Below, in pieces: positions 16,210 to 24,632 of a stretch of 38,803 bases of DNA. The position numbers and the translations under genes are program-made. The notes under the pieces are model-generated. The model was not told the origin of the DNA. It saw nothing but the letters and a program-made list of their open reading frames with translations, and searched no databases. Position 1 is the first letter of the stretch. Every line of letters begins with the position of its first letter. Source of the DNA: Reyranella massiliensis 521 (GTDB lineage: Bacteria; Pseudomonadota; Alphaproteobacteria; Reyranellales; Reyranellaceae); contig CAMARK010000043.1 in the NCBI GenBank assembly GCA_945860205.1, positions 1 to 38,803 of the forward strand. The letters run 5' to 3'.

Positions 16210-17274
16210 TCAGTTGGCCTTGGCCGCGAGGCCGTAGGGTTTGCCTACAGTCTCGGTCCACTTGGTGGCGCATTCCGGGCCACACCGCTTGGCCCACTCC
16301 GGCAGGACGACGTCGTTGAGCGCCTTCTTCATGGCGGCGCGATCGGCGTCAGACGGTGTCACGAGTTTCAGCTTCGCCGGGGTGCCGACGGAGCAGGGGC
16401 CGTTGCCGGTGTTGCAGGCGATGCCTTCCTTGGTGTCCGCCTCGACGCTTGCCCAGGACGCTTCTTCGAGCTTCTTGAACTCGCCGGTCATGAATTCCTG
16501 CGTCGGCTTGGAAAGCTTGTTCCAGCTGTTGAGGTTGACGGCCACGAAGCCGGCTGTGTAGCCCAGCGCCACATCGACGACGCTCTTCACGACTTCGGGC
16601 CACTTCGCCTGGTATCCAGGCAGCGTGCCGGTGATGCCGCAGTCGACCACGCCCTTCTCGAGCGCCGGCACGACCTCGCCGAACGGGATGGTCACGGCGG
16701 AGCCGCCCAGCGCCTTGACCAGGTCGGACTGGGAAACACCCTGCACGCGCACCTTCTTGCCTTTTAGATCGGCCAAGCTGGAGATTTCGTCACGGCAGAA
16801 GAAGACCTGCTTGGGGAAAGCAAAAGTGGAAACGATCTGCGCGCCGAACTTGTCCCGCATGATCTTTTGCATCTCGGGCATCCAGGCGTTCAGGATTTCG
16901 CGCTGTTGCGCGACGCTGGTTGCCACGCCCGATACATCCGACCCCTCGAAAATGGCGGCGCCATCGTCGACATAGATCGGAAGCGCGTGCGCCACGTCAT
17001 AAACGCCGGTCTTCAGCAGCCGCAAAACCTCGGTGCCCTTGAGGTTGAGCTCGGTGATCGACTTGATGTTGCCGGTCAGCTTGCCGCCCGAAGCCGCACC
17101 GAGCTTCTCGTTCCAGAAGGGTGCTTCGACAACCTTGAAGATGTTGAGAAAGTTCCACGTGCCGATCACGTTGAATTTCTTGGTGTCGAGGTTGGCCGGT
17201 GCCTGGGCCGCCGCAATACCGCTGCCGCCCACAACCAACGCAGCCGTCATTCCGAGAATTGCCGTGAACTTCAT
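16210..17274 (-). CDS. dctP: TRAP transporter substrate-binding protein, DctP family
   Basis: A 354-residue periplasmic receptor. The start at 17274 follows GGGAG and opens a signal peptide (MKFTAILGMTAALVVGG, cleaved near AAAQA). The core motifs LKGKKVRVQGVSQSDLVKAL and PFGEVVPALEKGVVDCGITG hold the substrate-gripping region of DctP proteins; the latter normally binds the ligand carboxylate with a conserved arginine (here within GKKVRV). Near the C-terminus are two close cysteine pairs (ACNTGNGPC and CGPEC), unusual for the family and likely disulphides in the periplasm. It is flanked upstream by the amidase, so the ligand may be an amide or the acid derived from it. Confidence 0.92.
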   Translation of the reverse strand: MKFTAILGMTAALVVGGSGIAAAQAPANLDTKKFNVIGTWNFLNIFKVVEAPFWNEKLGAASGGKLTGNIKSITELNLKGTEVLRLLKTGVYDVAHALPIYVDDGAAIFEGSDVSGVATSVAQQREILNAWMPEMQKIMRDKFGAQIVSTFAFPKQVFFCRDEISSLADLKGKKVRVQGVSQSDLVKALGGSAVTIPFGEVVPALEKGVVDCGITGTLPGYQAKWPEVVKSVVDVALGYTAGFVAVNLNSWNKLSKPTQEFMTGEFKKLEEASWASVEADTKEGIACNTGNGPCSVGTPAKLKLVTPSDADRAAMKKALNDVVLPEWAKRCGPECATKWTETVGKPYGLAAKAN

Positions 17275-17295
17275 CTTTGTCTCCCTGCTCAATTT

Positions 17296-17312
17296 TCATC
17301 CGTTTCGGATGA
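17296..17312. promoter_or_regulatory. Perfect 17-base dyad ahead of dctP (operator or hairpin)
   Basis: TCATCCG-TTT-CGGATGA is a perfect dyad between the amidase stop and the dctP start, 22 bases before the dctP ATG. On the plus strand it is followed by TTTCTTTTT (17313-17321), the form of an intrinsic terminator pointing towards the amidase gene's 3' end, although no gene is transcribed that way here. For the dctP message it is a leader hairpin or a repressor site. Confidence 0.6.
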
Positions 17313-17368
17313 TTTCTTTTTAAGGTGCGCGGACGCTAGCATTCCGCCGGGTTCCGGGAAAGCCGCTG

Positions 17369-18802
17369 TCAGAGCGCCGGCGGCCGGTGCTGTGCCCAGG
17401 GCCGTGCCTGCTCGAGCAGGGCGCCCAGCCGCAGCACGTCAGTCTCGCTCGCCCACTTGCCGATGATCTGCACCGAGGTCGGCAGCCCGTCCGTGCCGAA
17501 GCCCGACGGCACGGCCATCGCCGGATGGCCGGTGAGGTTGAATGGGTACTGGTAGGAGGTCCAACCCTGCCGCGTGATGCCGCATTTCACGCCGTCGACC
17601 ACGACCTCGTCGTTGGCGGCGTCGTGTCCGACCTCGAGCGCGGTGCGCGAGTTGGTCGGGCTCACCAGGAAGTCGTAACGCTCGAACAGCGACTGGATTT
17701 TGCGGAACAGGACCGTGCGCGCGAACTGGGCGTTGCGGAAGTCGGCGAGGGTGAACTTCTCGCCGCGCTGCATGAAAGCCAGCGTCACCGGGTCCATCTG
17801 GTTCTGCCACTTGGGCAGGTATTGGGCGCAGGTCACCGCGAAGCCGGCCTGATAGAGCACGCGGCCTTCGTACTCGATCCAGTCGATCTTGTCGGTGACT
17901 TGCTCGACCTCGGCGCCCATGTCGCGCCAGGCGTCGAGCGCCTGCAGTGTGTTGGAGCGCACGTCGGCGGCGAGGCGCGGATTGGCCATCAGCTCGATGT
18001 AGCCGATGCGCACGCCCGAGAGATCCTCGCCCGCGAGCTTGGGCGACATCGGTTGCGCCGTGGCGCCGAGGCTCCAGGGGTCCTTGGACGACGGCCCCGC
18101 GAGGACGCCGTGCATGACGGCGGCGTCGGTGACCGTGCGGGCGAGGGGCCCCGCGAAGATGTTGTTGCCGAAGGTATCGCGCGAGGTGTCGTAGGGCACG
18201 ATGCCGAGCGTGGCCTTGAGCCCGACCAGACCCGAGCAGGAGGCAGGACCGCGCGTCGAGCCCGCGCCGTCTGTGGCGAGCGACAGCGGGCCGAGACCGG
18301 CCGCCACGGCGGATGCGCCGCCGCCGCTGGAGCCACCCGGCGTGCGGTCGAGGTTCCAGGGATTGCGCGTGGCGCCAAACGACGGCCCGTCGGTCAGTCC
18401 CTTGACGCCGAACTCCGGGCTGTTTGCCTTGCCGACGATGATGGCGCCGGCCGCCTTGAGGCGCGCCACGGTGATGTCGTCGGACGCGGCCGGTGGATTA
18501 TCGGCGAAGATCGCCGAGCCATGCCGGGTCGGCACGCCCTCGACGTCGAGCAGGTCCTTGATGCTGACCGGCACGCCGTGCAGCGGCCCGAGCTTCTCGC
18601 CCCTGGAGACCGCCTCCTCGGCGCGCCTGGCGTCGGCGCGGGCTCGCTCGGCCGTCACCTCGCGAAAGCAGTTGAGCTTGGGATTGGCACGCTCGATCGC
18701 TTTCAGCACGGCGTCGACATACTCGACAGGCGAAAGCTTGCGCGAGCGGATGAGGGCGGCGGCCTTTGCGGCCGGGGTGAACAAAAGATCTGTGTCGGTC
18801 AT
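17369..18802 (-). CDS. Amidase (amidase signature family)
   Basis: A 477-residue enzyme of the amidase signature family, which hydrolyses amides through a Ser-cisSer-Lys triad. The triad is visible: Lys82 in HGVPVSIKDLLDVEG, Ser158 in TPGGSSGGGAS, and nucleophile Ser182 in TDGAGSTRGPAS, with the expected 24-residue spacing between the two serines. Length and the ending, GHPAMAVPSGFGTDGLP then VQIIGKWASETDVLRLG, fit the family. The protein lacks a signal peptide. The TRAP receptor gene lies 94 bases downstream, so the likely theme is import of an amide-related compound followed by cytoplasmic hydrolysis. A related reading is an Asp/Glu-tRNA amidotransferase A homologue, but no GatB or GatC is near. 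Confidence 0.93.
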   Translation of the reverse strand: MTDTDLLFTPAAKAAALIRSRKLSPVEYVDAVLKAIERANPKLNCFREVTAERARADARRAEEAVSRGEKLGPLHGVPVSIKDLLDVEGVPTRHGSAIFADNPPAASDDITVARLKAAGAIIVGKANSPEFGVKGLTDGPSFGATRNPWNLDRTPGGSSGGGASAVAAGLGPLSLATDGAGSTRGPASCSGLVGLKATLGIVPYDTSRDTFGNNIFAGPLARTVTDAAVMHGVLAGPSSKDPWSLGATAQPMSPKLAGEDLSGVRIGYIELMANPRLAADVRSNTLQALDAWRDMGAEVEQVTDKIDWIEYEGRVLYQAGFAVTCAQYLPKWQNQMDPVTLAFMQRGEKFTLADFRNAQFARTVLFRKIQSLFERYDFLVSPTNSRTALEVGHDAANDEVVVDGVKCGITRQGWTSYQYPFNLTGHPAMAVPSGFGTDGLPTSVQIIGKWASETDVLRLGALLEQARPWAQHRPPAL

Positions 18803-18858
18803 GGCGCACCCTAGCCCATCCTCGACAGCGTCTGCACGCCGCGCTACGCCCGCAGGCG

Positions 18859-19614
18859 ATGTTCTCCCTGCCCATCCTGGCGGCGCTGGCGGTCGTGGCC
18901 GTCGTGACCTCCTTCGTTTCCGGCATCTTCGGCATGGCCGGCGGCATGTTGCTGATCGGCTTTTTGCTGATGCTGCTGCCGGTGCCGGTGGCCATGGTGT
19001 TCCATGGCGTCATCCAGATCGCGGCCAACGGCTGGCGTGCCTGGCTGTGGCGCCATCATGTGAGATGGAGTGTCGTGCTGAAGTTTGGCGCAGGTGCCGG
19101 GGCCTCGCTGGTGGTCTTCTCGTTCTTCGATTTCGTGCCGCCCAAGTCGATGGTCCTGATCGCCGTGGGGGTGACGCCCTTCATCGCGCTGGCGGTGCCG
19201 CAACGCATCGCGCCCAACATCGAGCGCGGCGTACAGGCGTTCCTGGCCGGGGCCATCGGCGGCGCCATCCAGCTCGTCTCGGGCGTCACCGGCCCGTTGC
19301 TCGACATCTTCTATGTCCGCACCGGCATGACCCGGCAGGTCAACGTCGCCACCAAGGCAGCGGCCCAGGTGCTGGGCCACCTCACCAAGGTGATCTATTT
19401 CGCCCTCGTGATCGAAGGCCCGGCCGGCCGCGATCCCGAGCAGTGGCTGGTCATGGGCTTTGCCGCGGCCTTCGCCGTGCTGGGAACGACGCTGTCGCGC
19501 AGTTTTCTCGATCGCATGTCGGACAAGCAGTTCTATCATTGGACGCGGCGCGTCATTCTGGCGCTGGGCGCGGTATACGTCGGCCAGGGACTGTGGATGA
19601 TGGTGAACCCATGA
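18859..19614 (+). CDS. TSUP (TauE/SafE) family permease
   Basis: A 251-residue membrane protein of the TauE/SafE sulphite-exporter group, which moves sulphite, sulphoacetate or other organic anions. It has about eight hydrophobic segments arranged as two similar halves: FVSGIFGMAGGMLLIGFLLM at the front and AIGGAIQLVSGVTGPLLDIF in the middle are the two family repeats. The ribosome-binding site is weak. It starts 56 bases from the divergent amidase and ends with ATGA overlapping the next small gene, so it leads a tightly coupled operon with crotonase and reductase genes. Substrate unknown. Confidence 0.88.
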   Translation: MFSLPILAALAVVAVVTSFVSGIFGMAGGMLLIGFLLMLLPVPVAMVFHGVIQIAANGWRAWLWRHHVRWSVVLKFGAGAGASLVVFSFFDFVPPKSMVLIAVGVTPFIALAVPQRIAPNIERGVQAFLAGAIGGAIQLVSGVTGPLLDIFYVRTGMTRQVNVATKAAAQVLGHLTKVIYFALVIEGPAGRDPEQWLVMGFAAAFAVLGTTLSRSFLDRMSDKQFYHWTRRVILALGAVYVGQGLWMMVNP

Positions 19615-19811
19615 CGGACGTCAAAGCCGAGGTTCGGGCGCTGCTCAATCGGCTGCCCGAGGATTGCACTTATGCCGACGTGCAGCGCGGCATCGCCGTG
19701 CTGATGTGGCCCAAGCAGGGCGACGGGTCGCTCGCGCCGCCACAGCGCATCGACCCGGAAGAAGTGAAGCGTCGCCTGCGCGAATGGATGAAATCGGAGA
19801 AGGAAAAATGA
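19611..19811 (+). CDS. Small 66-residue conserved-looking protein of unknown function
   Basis: The gene overlaps the TSUP gene by ATGA and the crotonase gene by ATGA, so translation is coupled on both sides; this supports it being real. The protein is hydrophilic: an N-terminal part VRALLNRLPEDCTYADVQRG, which resembles the helix found in small antitoxin-like proteins (LPEDCT-x-DVQ), then a basic C-terminal helix EEVKRRLREWMKSEKEK. No membrane segment or cysteine pair is present. I do not recognise a function; the antitoxin resemblance is only local and no toxin gene is adjacent. Confidence 0.72.
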   Translation: MTDVKAEVRALLNRLPEDCTYADVQRGIAVLMWPKQGDGSLAPPQRIDPEEVKRRLREWMKSEKEK

Positions 19812-20611
19812 AGGACCGCGTCTCGATCGACCTCAAGGATGGCGTTGCCGACGTCCGCCTGATCCGTGCCGACAAGATGAACGCGCTCGATCCCGCGATG
19901 TTCGAAGGCATCATCGAGGCGGGCGCGAAGCTCGCCGACATGAAGGGCCTGCGCGCGGTCGTGCTGTCGGGCGAGGGCAAGGCCTTCTGCGCCGGCCTCG
20001 ACATGGCAAGCTTCGCCGCCATGAAGCAGGATGGCGACGCAGTGCCGGGCGTGCGAGATCTCACCAAGCGCACCCACGGCATCGCCAACCGGCCGCAGCA
20101 ATGCGCCTGGCTGTGGCGTGAGCTGCCGGTGCCGGTGATCGCCGCCGTCCATGGCGTGGCCTTCGGCGGCGGCTTCCAGATCATGCTGGGTGCCGACATC
20201 CGCTATGCCACGGCCGATACGCGCTTCTCGGTGATGGAGATCAAGTGGGGCCTCGTGCCCGATCTCGCCGGCACCCAGCTCATGCGCCATCTCGCGCGCG
20301 AGGATGTGGTCCGCGAGCTCACCTACACCGGCCGCGTCTTCAATGGCGCCGAGGCGCGCGAGATGGGTTTCGTCACGCGCGTGGTCGACGATCCGCGCGC
20401 CGCGGCGCTCGAAACGGCCAGGGAGATCGCCTCCAAGAGCCCGGATGCGATGCGGGCGAACAAGCGGCTGCTCAATGCCGCGGTCGCCATCGACGCCGCG
20501 GCGGGCCTGATGATGGAATCCGTCGAGCAGCAGAAGCTGATCGGCTCGCCCAACCAGCTCGAAGCCATCCTGTCGAACCTGCAGAAGCGCGCCGCCAACT
20601 ACAAGGATTGA
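19808..20611 (+). CDS. Crotonase family: enoyl-CoA hydratase / dienoyl-CoA isomerase-like
   Basis: A 267-residue crotonase-fold protein. The start at 19808 overlaps the previous stop and is preceded by GAGAAGGA. The oxyanion and CoA-binding motif GKAFCAGLDMASF and HGVAFGGGFQIMLGADIRYA are clear. Glu144 (SVMEIKWGL) and Glu170 correspond to the two hydratase glutamates, and Asp152 (VPDLAG) sits eight residues after Glu144, the spacing of the Glu-Asp pair of delta3,5-delta2,4-dienoyl-CoA isomerase. The protein may thus be an isomerase of unsaturated acyl-CoA rather than a plain hydratase. It is followed after four bases by a reductase gene, suggesting a role in handling double bonds of fatty or aromatic acids. 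Confidence 0.85.
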   Translation: MKDRVSIDLKDGVADVRLIRADKMNALDPAMFEGIIEAGAKLADMKGLRAVVLSGEGKAFCAGLDMASFAAMKQDGDAVPGVRDLTKRTHGIANRPQQCAWLWRELPVPVIAAVHGVAFGGGFQIMLGADIRYATADTRFSVMEIKWGLVPDLAGTQLMRHLAREDVVRELTYTGRVFNGAEAREMGFVTRVVDDPRAAALETAREIASKSPDAMRANKRLLNAAVAIDAAAGLMMESVEQQKLIGSPNQLEAILSNLQKRAANYKD

Positions 20612-20615
20612 CCAC

Positions 20616-21605
20616 ATGAACCGCCAATGGCTCTACGCCAAGCAGCCGCAGGGCAAGATCGCGGCCGACACCTTTCAGTGGACCGAGACGGCGATCCCGG
20701 TGCCGAAGGAGGGCGAGGCGCTGGTGCGCACGCGCATGCTCTCGCTCGATCCCGCCAACCGCGCCTGGATGATGGGCAAGACCTATCGCGATGCGCTGCA
20801 GCCCGGCCAGGTGATGAGCGGCTTTGCCATCGGCGAGGTGGTCGAGTCCAAGGCCTCGGGGCTCGCCAAGGGCGATCTCGTGGAAGGCGATTGGGGCTGG
20901 CAGGATTACGCCACGCTGCCGGTCAAGCGGCTCACCAAGCGCACGGCCGAGGCGCCGCTCGAACTGCTGATCGGGCCGCTCAGCATCACCGGCCTCACGG
21001 CCTATTTCGGCCTGCTGGATGTGGGCCAACCCAAGCCCGGCGACACGGTGCTGGTCTCGGCGGCGGCCGGCGCGGTCGGCACCATGGTCGGCCAGATCGC
21101 CAAGCTCGTGGGCTGCCGCGTCGTCGGCACGGCGGGCGGCCAGGACAAATGCGACTGGCTGGTGCGCGAGCTCGGCTTCGATGCCGCGATCGACTACAAG
21201 GCGGGCAGCGTCCGCCGTGCGTTGGCGGCAGCCTGCCCCGACGGCATCGACGTCTATTTCGACAATACCGGCGGGCCGGTGCTCGATGCCGCGCTCTCGC
21301 TGATGAATCTGCGCGGTCGTATCGCTTGCTGCGGCAACGTCTCGCAATACGATGTCGACAAGCCGGCGCCCGGACCGATGGCGGTGCCGGGCCTGGTCGT
21401 GACCAAGCGTCTGCGGATGGAAGGCTTCATCGTGATGGACTTCTTCGATCGCCGCGCCGAGGCCGAGCAGCGCCTCGCGCGCTGGGTCGCCGATGGGAAG
21501 ATCAAGGCCGTGGTCGATGTAGTCGACGGGCTCGACAAGGCGCCGGAGGCACTGATCGGGCTCTTCGACGGCAGGAATCGCGGCAAGATGGCGGTGCGGG
21601 TCTGA
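20616..21605 (+). CDS. Zinc-independent NADP-dependent MDR oxidoreductase (CurA/YncB-like)
   Basis: A 329-residue medium-chain reductase in the group containing prostaglandin reductase and curcumin reductase, enzymes that reduce the alpha,beta double bond of enones using NADPH. Motifs: the N-terminal SLDPANRAWM, then GWQDYATLPV, LGPLSITGLTAYFGLLDVG-like (here PLSITGLTAYFGLLDVG), the nucleotide-binding VSAAAGAVGTMVGQIAK, and FDNTGGPVLDAALSLM. Zinc ligands of alcohol dehydrogenases are missing, as in the group. An AAGGA site overlaps the end of the crotonase gene. It lies between the crotonase and a GST-like gene. Confidence 0.92.
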   Translation: MNRQWLYAKQPQGKIAADTFQWTETAIPVPKEGEALVRTRMLSLDPANRAWMMGKTYRDALQPGQVMSGFAIGEVVESKASGLAKGDLVEGDWGWQDYATLPVKRLTKRTAEAPLELLIGPLSITGLTAYFGLLDVGQPKPGDTVLVSAAAGAVGTMVGQIAKLVGCRVVGTAGGQDKCDWLVRELGFDAAIDYKAGSVRRALAAACPDGIDVYFDNTGGPVLDAALSLMNLRGRIACCGNVSQYDVDKPAPGPMAVPGLVVTKRLRMEGFIVMDFFDRRAEAEQRLARWVADGKIKAVVDVVDGLDKAPEALIGLFDGRNRGKMAVRV

Positions 21606-21607
21606 TC

Positions 21608-22228
21608 ATGGCGCTGGTCCTGCACGGCCATCCCTTTTCGTCGTACTGCCAGAAGGTGGTGATTGCGTTCAACGAAACCAACACGCCATTCATATTCGCA
21701 ATCACCGAAGGTGAATGGGGCCTCGCCGAATTGAAGCGCTTCTGGGCGCATGGGCTGATGCCAGTGCTGCGCGACGACGGGACTACGGTCGTCGAATCGA
21801 GCATCATCATCGAGCATGTCGCGCCGCAATTGGTGCCGACATTGGAGGTCCGCTTCCTCGACCGCTTCTTCGATCTCTATGTCATGACACCAATGCAAAA
21901 AATCGTGTTGGATGTCTTGCGTCCTGCTGGTGAGCGTGATGCGCGAGGTGTCGCCGATGCGAGAGCCCGGCTCGACATTTCCTATGTCTGGCTCGAAGGC
22001 AGGCTTTCGGACAAGCAGTGGGCGGCGGGTGAAGATTTTACCATGGCCGACTGTGCTGCAGCACCTTCGCTCTTCTATGCAGACTGGGCGCACCCCATCT
22101 CTGAGCGATTCCCGATCCTCAGAGCCTATCGAGCAAGATTGCTGGCCCGCTTGTCAGTTGCGCGCACAGTCGACGATGCTCGACCGTACCGGTCGTATTT
22201 CCCACTCGGCGCACCTGACAGGGATTAG
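21608..22228 (+). CDS. Glutathione S-transferase family protein
   Basis: A 206-residue GST-fold protein beginning two bases after the reductase stop. The N-terminal thioredoxin-like domain is MALVLHGHPFSSYCQKVVIAF, with Ser11/Ser12 and Cys14 near the glutathione thiol site; the GLMPVLRDDGTTVVESSIII stretch supplies the cis-proline and the Glu-Ser pair that grips glutathione. The C-terminal helical domain holds LEGRLSDKQWAAGEDFTMADC, the usual folding motif. Base composition is visibly less GC-rich than the upstream genes, hinting at separate ancestry. Its stop overlaps the stop of the convergent crotonase gene. It may conjugate or isomerise electrophilic intermediates. Confidence 0.88.
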   Translation: MALVLHGHPFSSYCQKVVIAFNETNTPFIFAITEGEWGLAELKRFWAHGLMPVLRDDGTTVVESSIIIEHVAPQLVPTLEVRFLDRFFDLYVMTPMQKIVLDVLRPAGERDARGVADARARLDISYVWLEGRLSDKQWAAGEDFTMADCAAAPSLFYADWAHPISERFPILRAYRARLLARLSVARTVDDARPYRSYFPLGAPDRD

Positions 22229-23037
22229 CGACCGACAAACCTCGGCTTCCGCTTCTCCACGAAAGCCTGAACCGCTTCCTTGTGGTCGGCGGTACGTGAC
22301 GCCGACACCAGACGCTCGGCTTCGAGATAGTGCGCGGTCGCGTAGTCGATGTGCAGCGCGTCGTCGAGATTGTCCTTGATGAGGCGCAGCGCGACCCGCG
22401 GCCCGTCGGCCAGCGATTTGGCGAAAGTAAAGGCTTCGTCCTGGAGCCTGGCGTCGTCGACCACGCGATTGAAGAGACCGATACGCTCAGCCTTCTCGGC
22501 GTCGACCTTCTCCGAGGTCAGCATCAGCTCGCGCGCTCGCATCGGTCCGACCGTGCGCGTGAGCAGCCAGGCGATGCCGTAATCGCCCGAGAGGCCGATC
22601 TTCGCGTAGCCCGTGGTGCCGAAGGCCGACTTTGCCGCAATGCGGATGTCGCAGGCGAGTGCCATGGCGAGGCCGGCGCCCGCCGCTGCACCGGGGAGTG
22701 CCGCGATCGTGGGCTTGCGCACCGCGAACAGCGCGCCGGTGAGATGCGCCTGCCGCCAGCGCAGGTCGGAGAGCCGCTCTTCGTAGCTCATCTGGCCGCG
22801 CGGGCCACGGCCGCCCATGCCCTTGACGTCGCCGCCGCTGCAAAAGGCCGTGCCGGCGCCGGTGATCAGGAGCGCGCCGACGCTCGGATCGTCGCCGCGC
22901 GCCTTGATCTGGTCGCGCAGCGCCTCCGTCAGGTCAGGCGACATGGCGTTGCGCGCCTCGGGCCGGTTGAGCGTGATCAGCGCTACGCCTTCGCGCACGC
23001 TACACAAAAGTTCGGTTGTGCCAGTATCGATTTCCAT
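22225..23037 (-). CDS. Crotonase family: enoyl-CoA hydratase/isomerase, PaaG-like active site
   Basis: A 270-residue crotonase starting at the ATG at 23037 after GGGAAGG. CoA-binding GAGTAFCSGGDVKGMGG and LPGAAAGAGLAMALACDIRIA are clear. The residue at the usual hydratase Glu position is Tyr144, while Asp152 (KIGLSGDYG) occupies the site used by PaaG-type isomerases; the run KIGLSGDYGIAWLLTRTVG closely follows the KIGL-x-PD-x-GGTWLLPR pattern of that group. It is more likely an isomerase than a hydratase. It is divergent from the epoxide hydrolase gene, with 31 bases between the starts. Confidence 0.88.
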   Translation of the reverse strand: MEIDTGTTELLCSVREGVALITLNRPEARNAMSPDLTEALRDQIKARGDDPSVGALLITGAGTAFCSGGDVKGMGGRGPRGQMSYEERLSDLRWRQAHLTGALFAVRKPTIAALPGAAAGAGLAMALACDIRIAAKSAFGTTGYAKIGLSGDYGIAWLLTRTVGPMRARELMLTSEKVDAEKAERIGLFNRVVDDARLQDEAFTFAKSLADGPRVALRLIKDNLDDALHIDYATAHYLEAERLVSASRTADHKEAVQAFVEKRKPRFVGR

Positions 23038-23068
23038 GGAACCTTCCCTCAACTACTCAAGGATTGGC

Positions 23069-24094
23069 ATGACATTCCCGATCACCGAACACACCGTCAA
23101 GACCGCCCGTCACACCACGGGCTATCTCGCCTGCGGAGCGGAAGGCGCGCCGCTCCTGATCTTCGTCCATGGCTGGCCCGAGCTCTCGCTGTCGTGGCGC
23201 CATCAGCTCCCGGCATTCGCCGCGCTGGGCTTTCGTTGCGTGGCCCCCGACATGCGCGGCTATGGTCGCTCGAGCACCTACAGCCGCCACGAGGATTTTG
23301 CGCAGCCGCTCATTGTCGCCGACATGCTGGAGCTGCTGGCCGCCCTCGGCCGCGATAGTGCCGTCTGGATCGGCCACGACTGGGGCAGCCCCGTGGTCTG
23401 GAACATCGCCAGCCATCATCCCGACAAGACGATCGGCGTCGCGAGCCTCTGCGTGCCTTACCTCGCCGAGGGTTTTACGCTCGACGCCATGCTGCCGCTG
23501 GTCGATCGCACGCTCTATCCGGCTGAAAAGTTCCCGGTGGGCCAGTGGGACTACCAGTTCTTCTACCAGGAGAATTTCGACAAAGCCTGCAAGGGTTTCG
23601 AAGCCAACATCCGCAATGTCGTGAAGGCGCTGTTCCGCAAGGGCGATCCCGCGCGCGTGGGCAAGCCCGCGCCGACGTCGATGGTGCGCGCGGCCGGCGG
23701 CTGGTTCGGCGGCGGCGCCTGCCCCGACGTGCCGCGCGACGGCGACGTCATCACCCAGGCCGACATGGAGGCCTATACCGCGGCGCTGACGCGCAACGGC
23801 TTCTTCGGGCCCGACTCCTGGTACATGAACCACAAGGCCAACGGCGCCTATTCGCTGCAGTCGAAGAACGACGGCAATCTCGCGATGCCGGTGCTGTTCC
23901 TGCACGGCGCCTACGACACGACCTGCGAGACCATGAACTCCCGGCTCGCCGAGCCGATGCGCCGCGATTGCGCCCAGCTCACCGAGGCCGTGGTGAACTC
24001 CGGCCACTGGATGGCGCAGGAGCAGCCGGTGGCGGTGAACGCGGCGCTGGCGAAGTGGCTGGCGGCCAAGCTGCCGGACTACTGGAAGAGCTAG
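23069..24094 (+). CDS. Epoxide hydrolase-like alpha/beta hydrolase
   Basis: A 341-residue alpha/beta hydrolase starting at 23069 after AAGGA. HGWPE (34-38) gives the oxyanion hole typical of epoxide hydrolases; the nucleophile is Asp104 in WIGHDWGSPVVW. The acid is probably Asp in LHGAYDTTCE and the base His in NSGHWMAQEQP. The cap region contains tyrosines (for example QFFYQE) that could polarise the epoxide ring. Aspartate as nucleophile favours an epoxide hydrolase or haloalkane dehalogenase over an esterase; the absence of the dehalogenase Trp cannot be fully tested here. The product would be cytoplasmic. Its TAG stop shares CTAG with the stop of the convergent GFA gene. Confidence 0.87.
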   Translation: MTFPITEHTVKTARHTTGYLACGAEGAPLLIFVHGWPELSLSWRHQLPAFAALGFRCVAPDMRGYGRSSTYSRHEDFAQPLIVADMLELLAALGRDSAVWIGHDWGSPVVWNIASHHPDKTIGVASLCVPYLAEGFTLDAMLPLVDRTLYPAEKFPVGQWDYQFFYQENFDKACKGFEANIRNVVKALFRKGDPARVGKPAPTSMVRAAGGWFGGGACPDVPRDGDVITQADMEAYTAALTRNGFFGPDSWYMNHKANGAYSLQSKNDGNLAMPVLFLHGAYDTTCETMNSRLAEPMRRDCAQLTEAVVNSGHWMAQEQPVAVNAALAKWLAAKLPDYWKS

Positions 24095-24573
24095 ACGCGC
24101 TTCAGCGCCGCGCGCCGCTCCAGGCTTTCTTTCGGCCACATCTTCTCGCGGTCGTAAAACTCGTGCGTTGCCGGCGTTCCAACAGGCAGCGCGACCCAGG
24201 GCTGCTTGCTCATGGTGAAGATGTGGATGTCGGGCGGCATACGGTCGGGCTCATCGAGCGTGCCGACGCGGATGAAGCGGACGGCGTCGCCGGCGCCCGC
24301 ATAATTGCTCCAGACCGCGATGCGGCATCGGGGACAGCGCGAGATCTTCTGGCCCTTGCCGCTGTTGGAAGGCGTATTCACGGCCTCGACCTGGCCGTCC
24401 AGCACCTCGACGCGGTCGGCCTCGATCATGGCGTTGAGCGCAAACGCCGTGCCCGTCTCGCGCTGGCACCAGCGGCAGTGGCAGCAATGCACGAACATCG
24501 GCTTCGACTTGAGTCGATAGCGCACGTGACGGCAGGTGCAGCCGCCTTCGTGGATTTCCGTCTTGCTGGCCAT
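24091..24573 (-). CDS. GFA (glutathione-dependent formaldehyde-activating enzyme-like) family protein
   Basis: A 160-residue zinc-binding protein of the GFA/CENP-V fold. All expected cysteines are present: Cys12 and Cys14 (GGCTCRHVRYR), Cys30, Cys31, Cys33 and Cys36 (HCCHCRWCQ), and Cys80 and Cys83 (RCPRC), giving two zinc sites. The segment RETGTAFALNAMI and the ending LPVGTPATHEFYDREKMWP match the group. The name comes from one member thought to help formaldehyde react with glutathione; that role is not general and is not assumed here. GGGAG precedes the ATG. The gene is convergent with the epoxide hydrolase. Confidence 0.9.
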   Translation of the reverse strand: MASKTEIHEGGCTCRHVRYRLKSKPMFVHCCHCRWCQRETGTAFALNAMIEADRVEVLDGQVEAVNTPSNSGKGQKISRCPRCRIAVWSNYAGAGDAVRFIRVGTLDEPDRMPPDIHIFTMSKQPWVALPVGTPATHEFYDREKMWPKESLERRAALKRV

Positions 24574-24632
24574 GGTGTGAGTCTCCCGGCTAAGGTCCGC
24601 GCCTGAAATAGCATTGGGGCGGGAGAGAAGTC

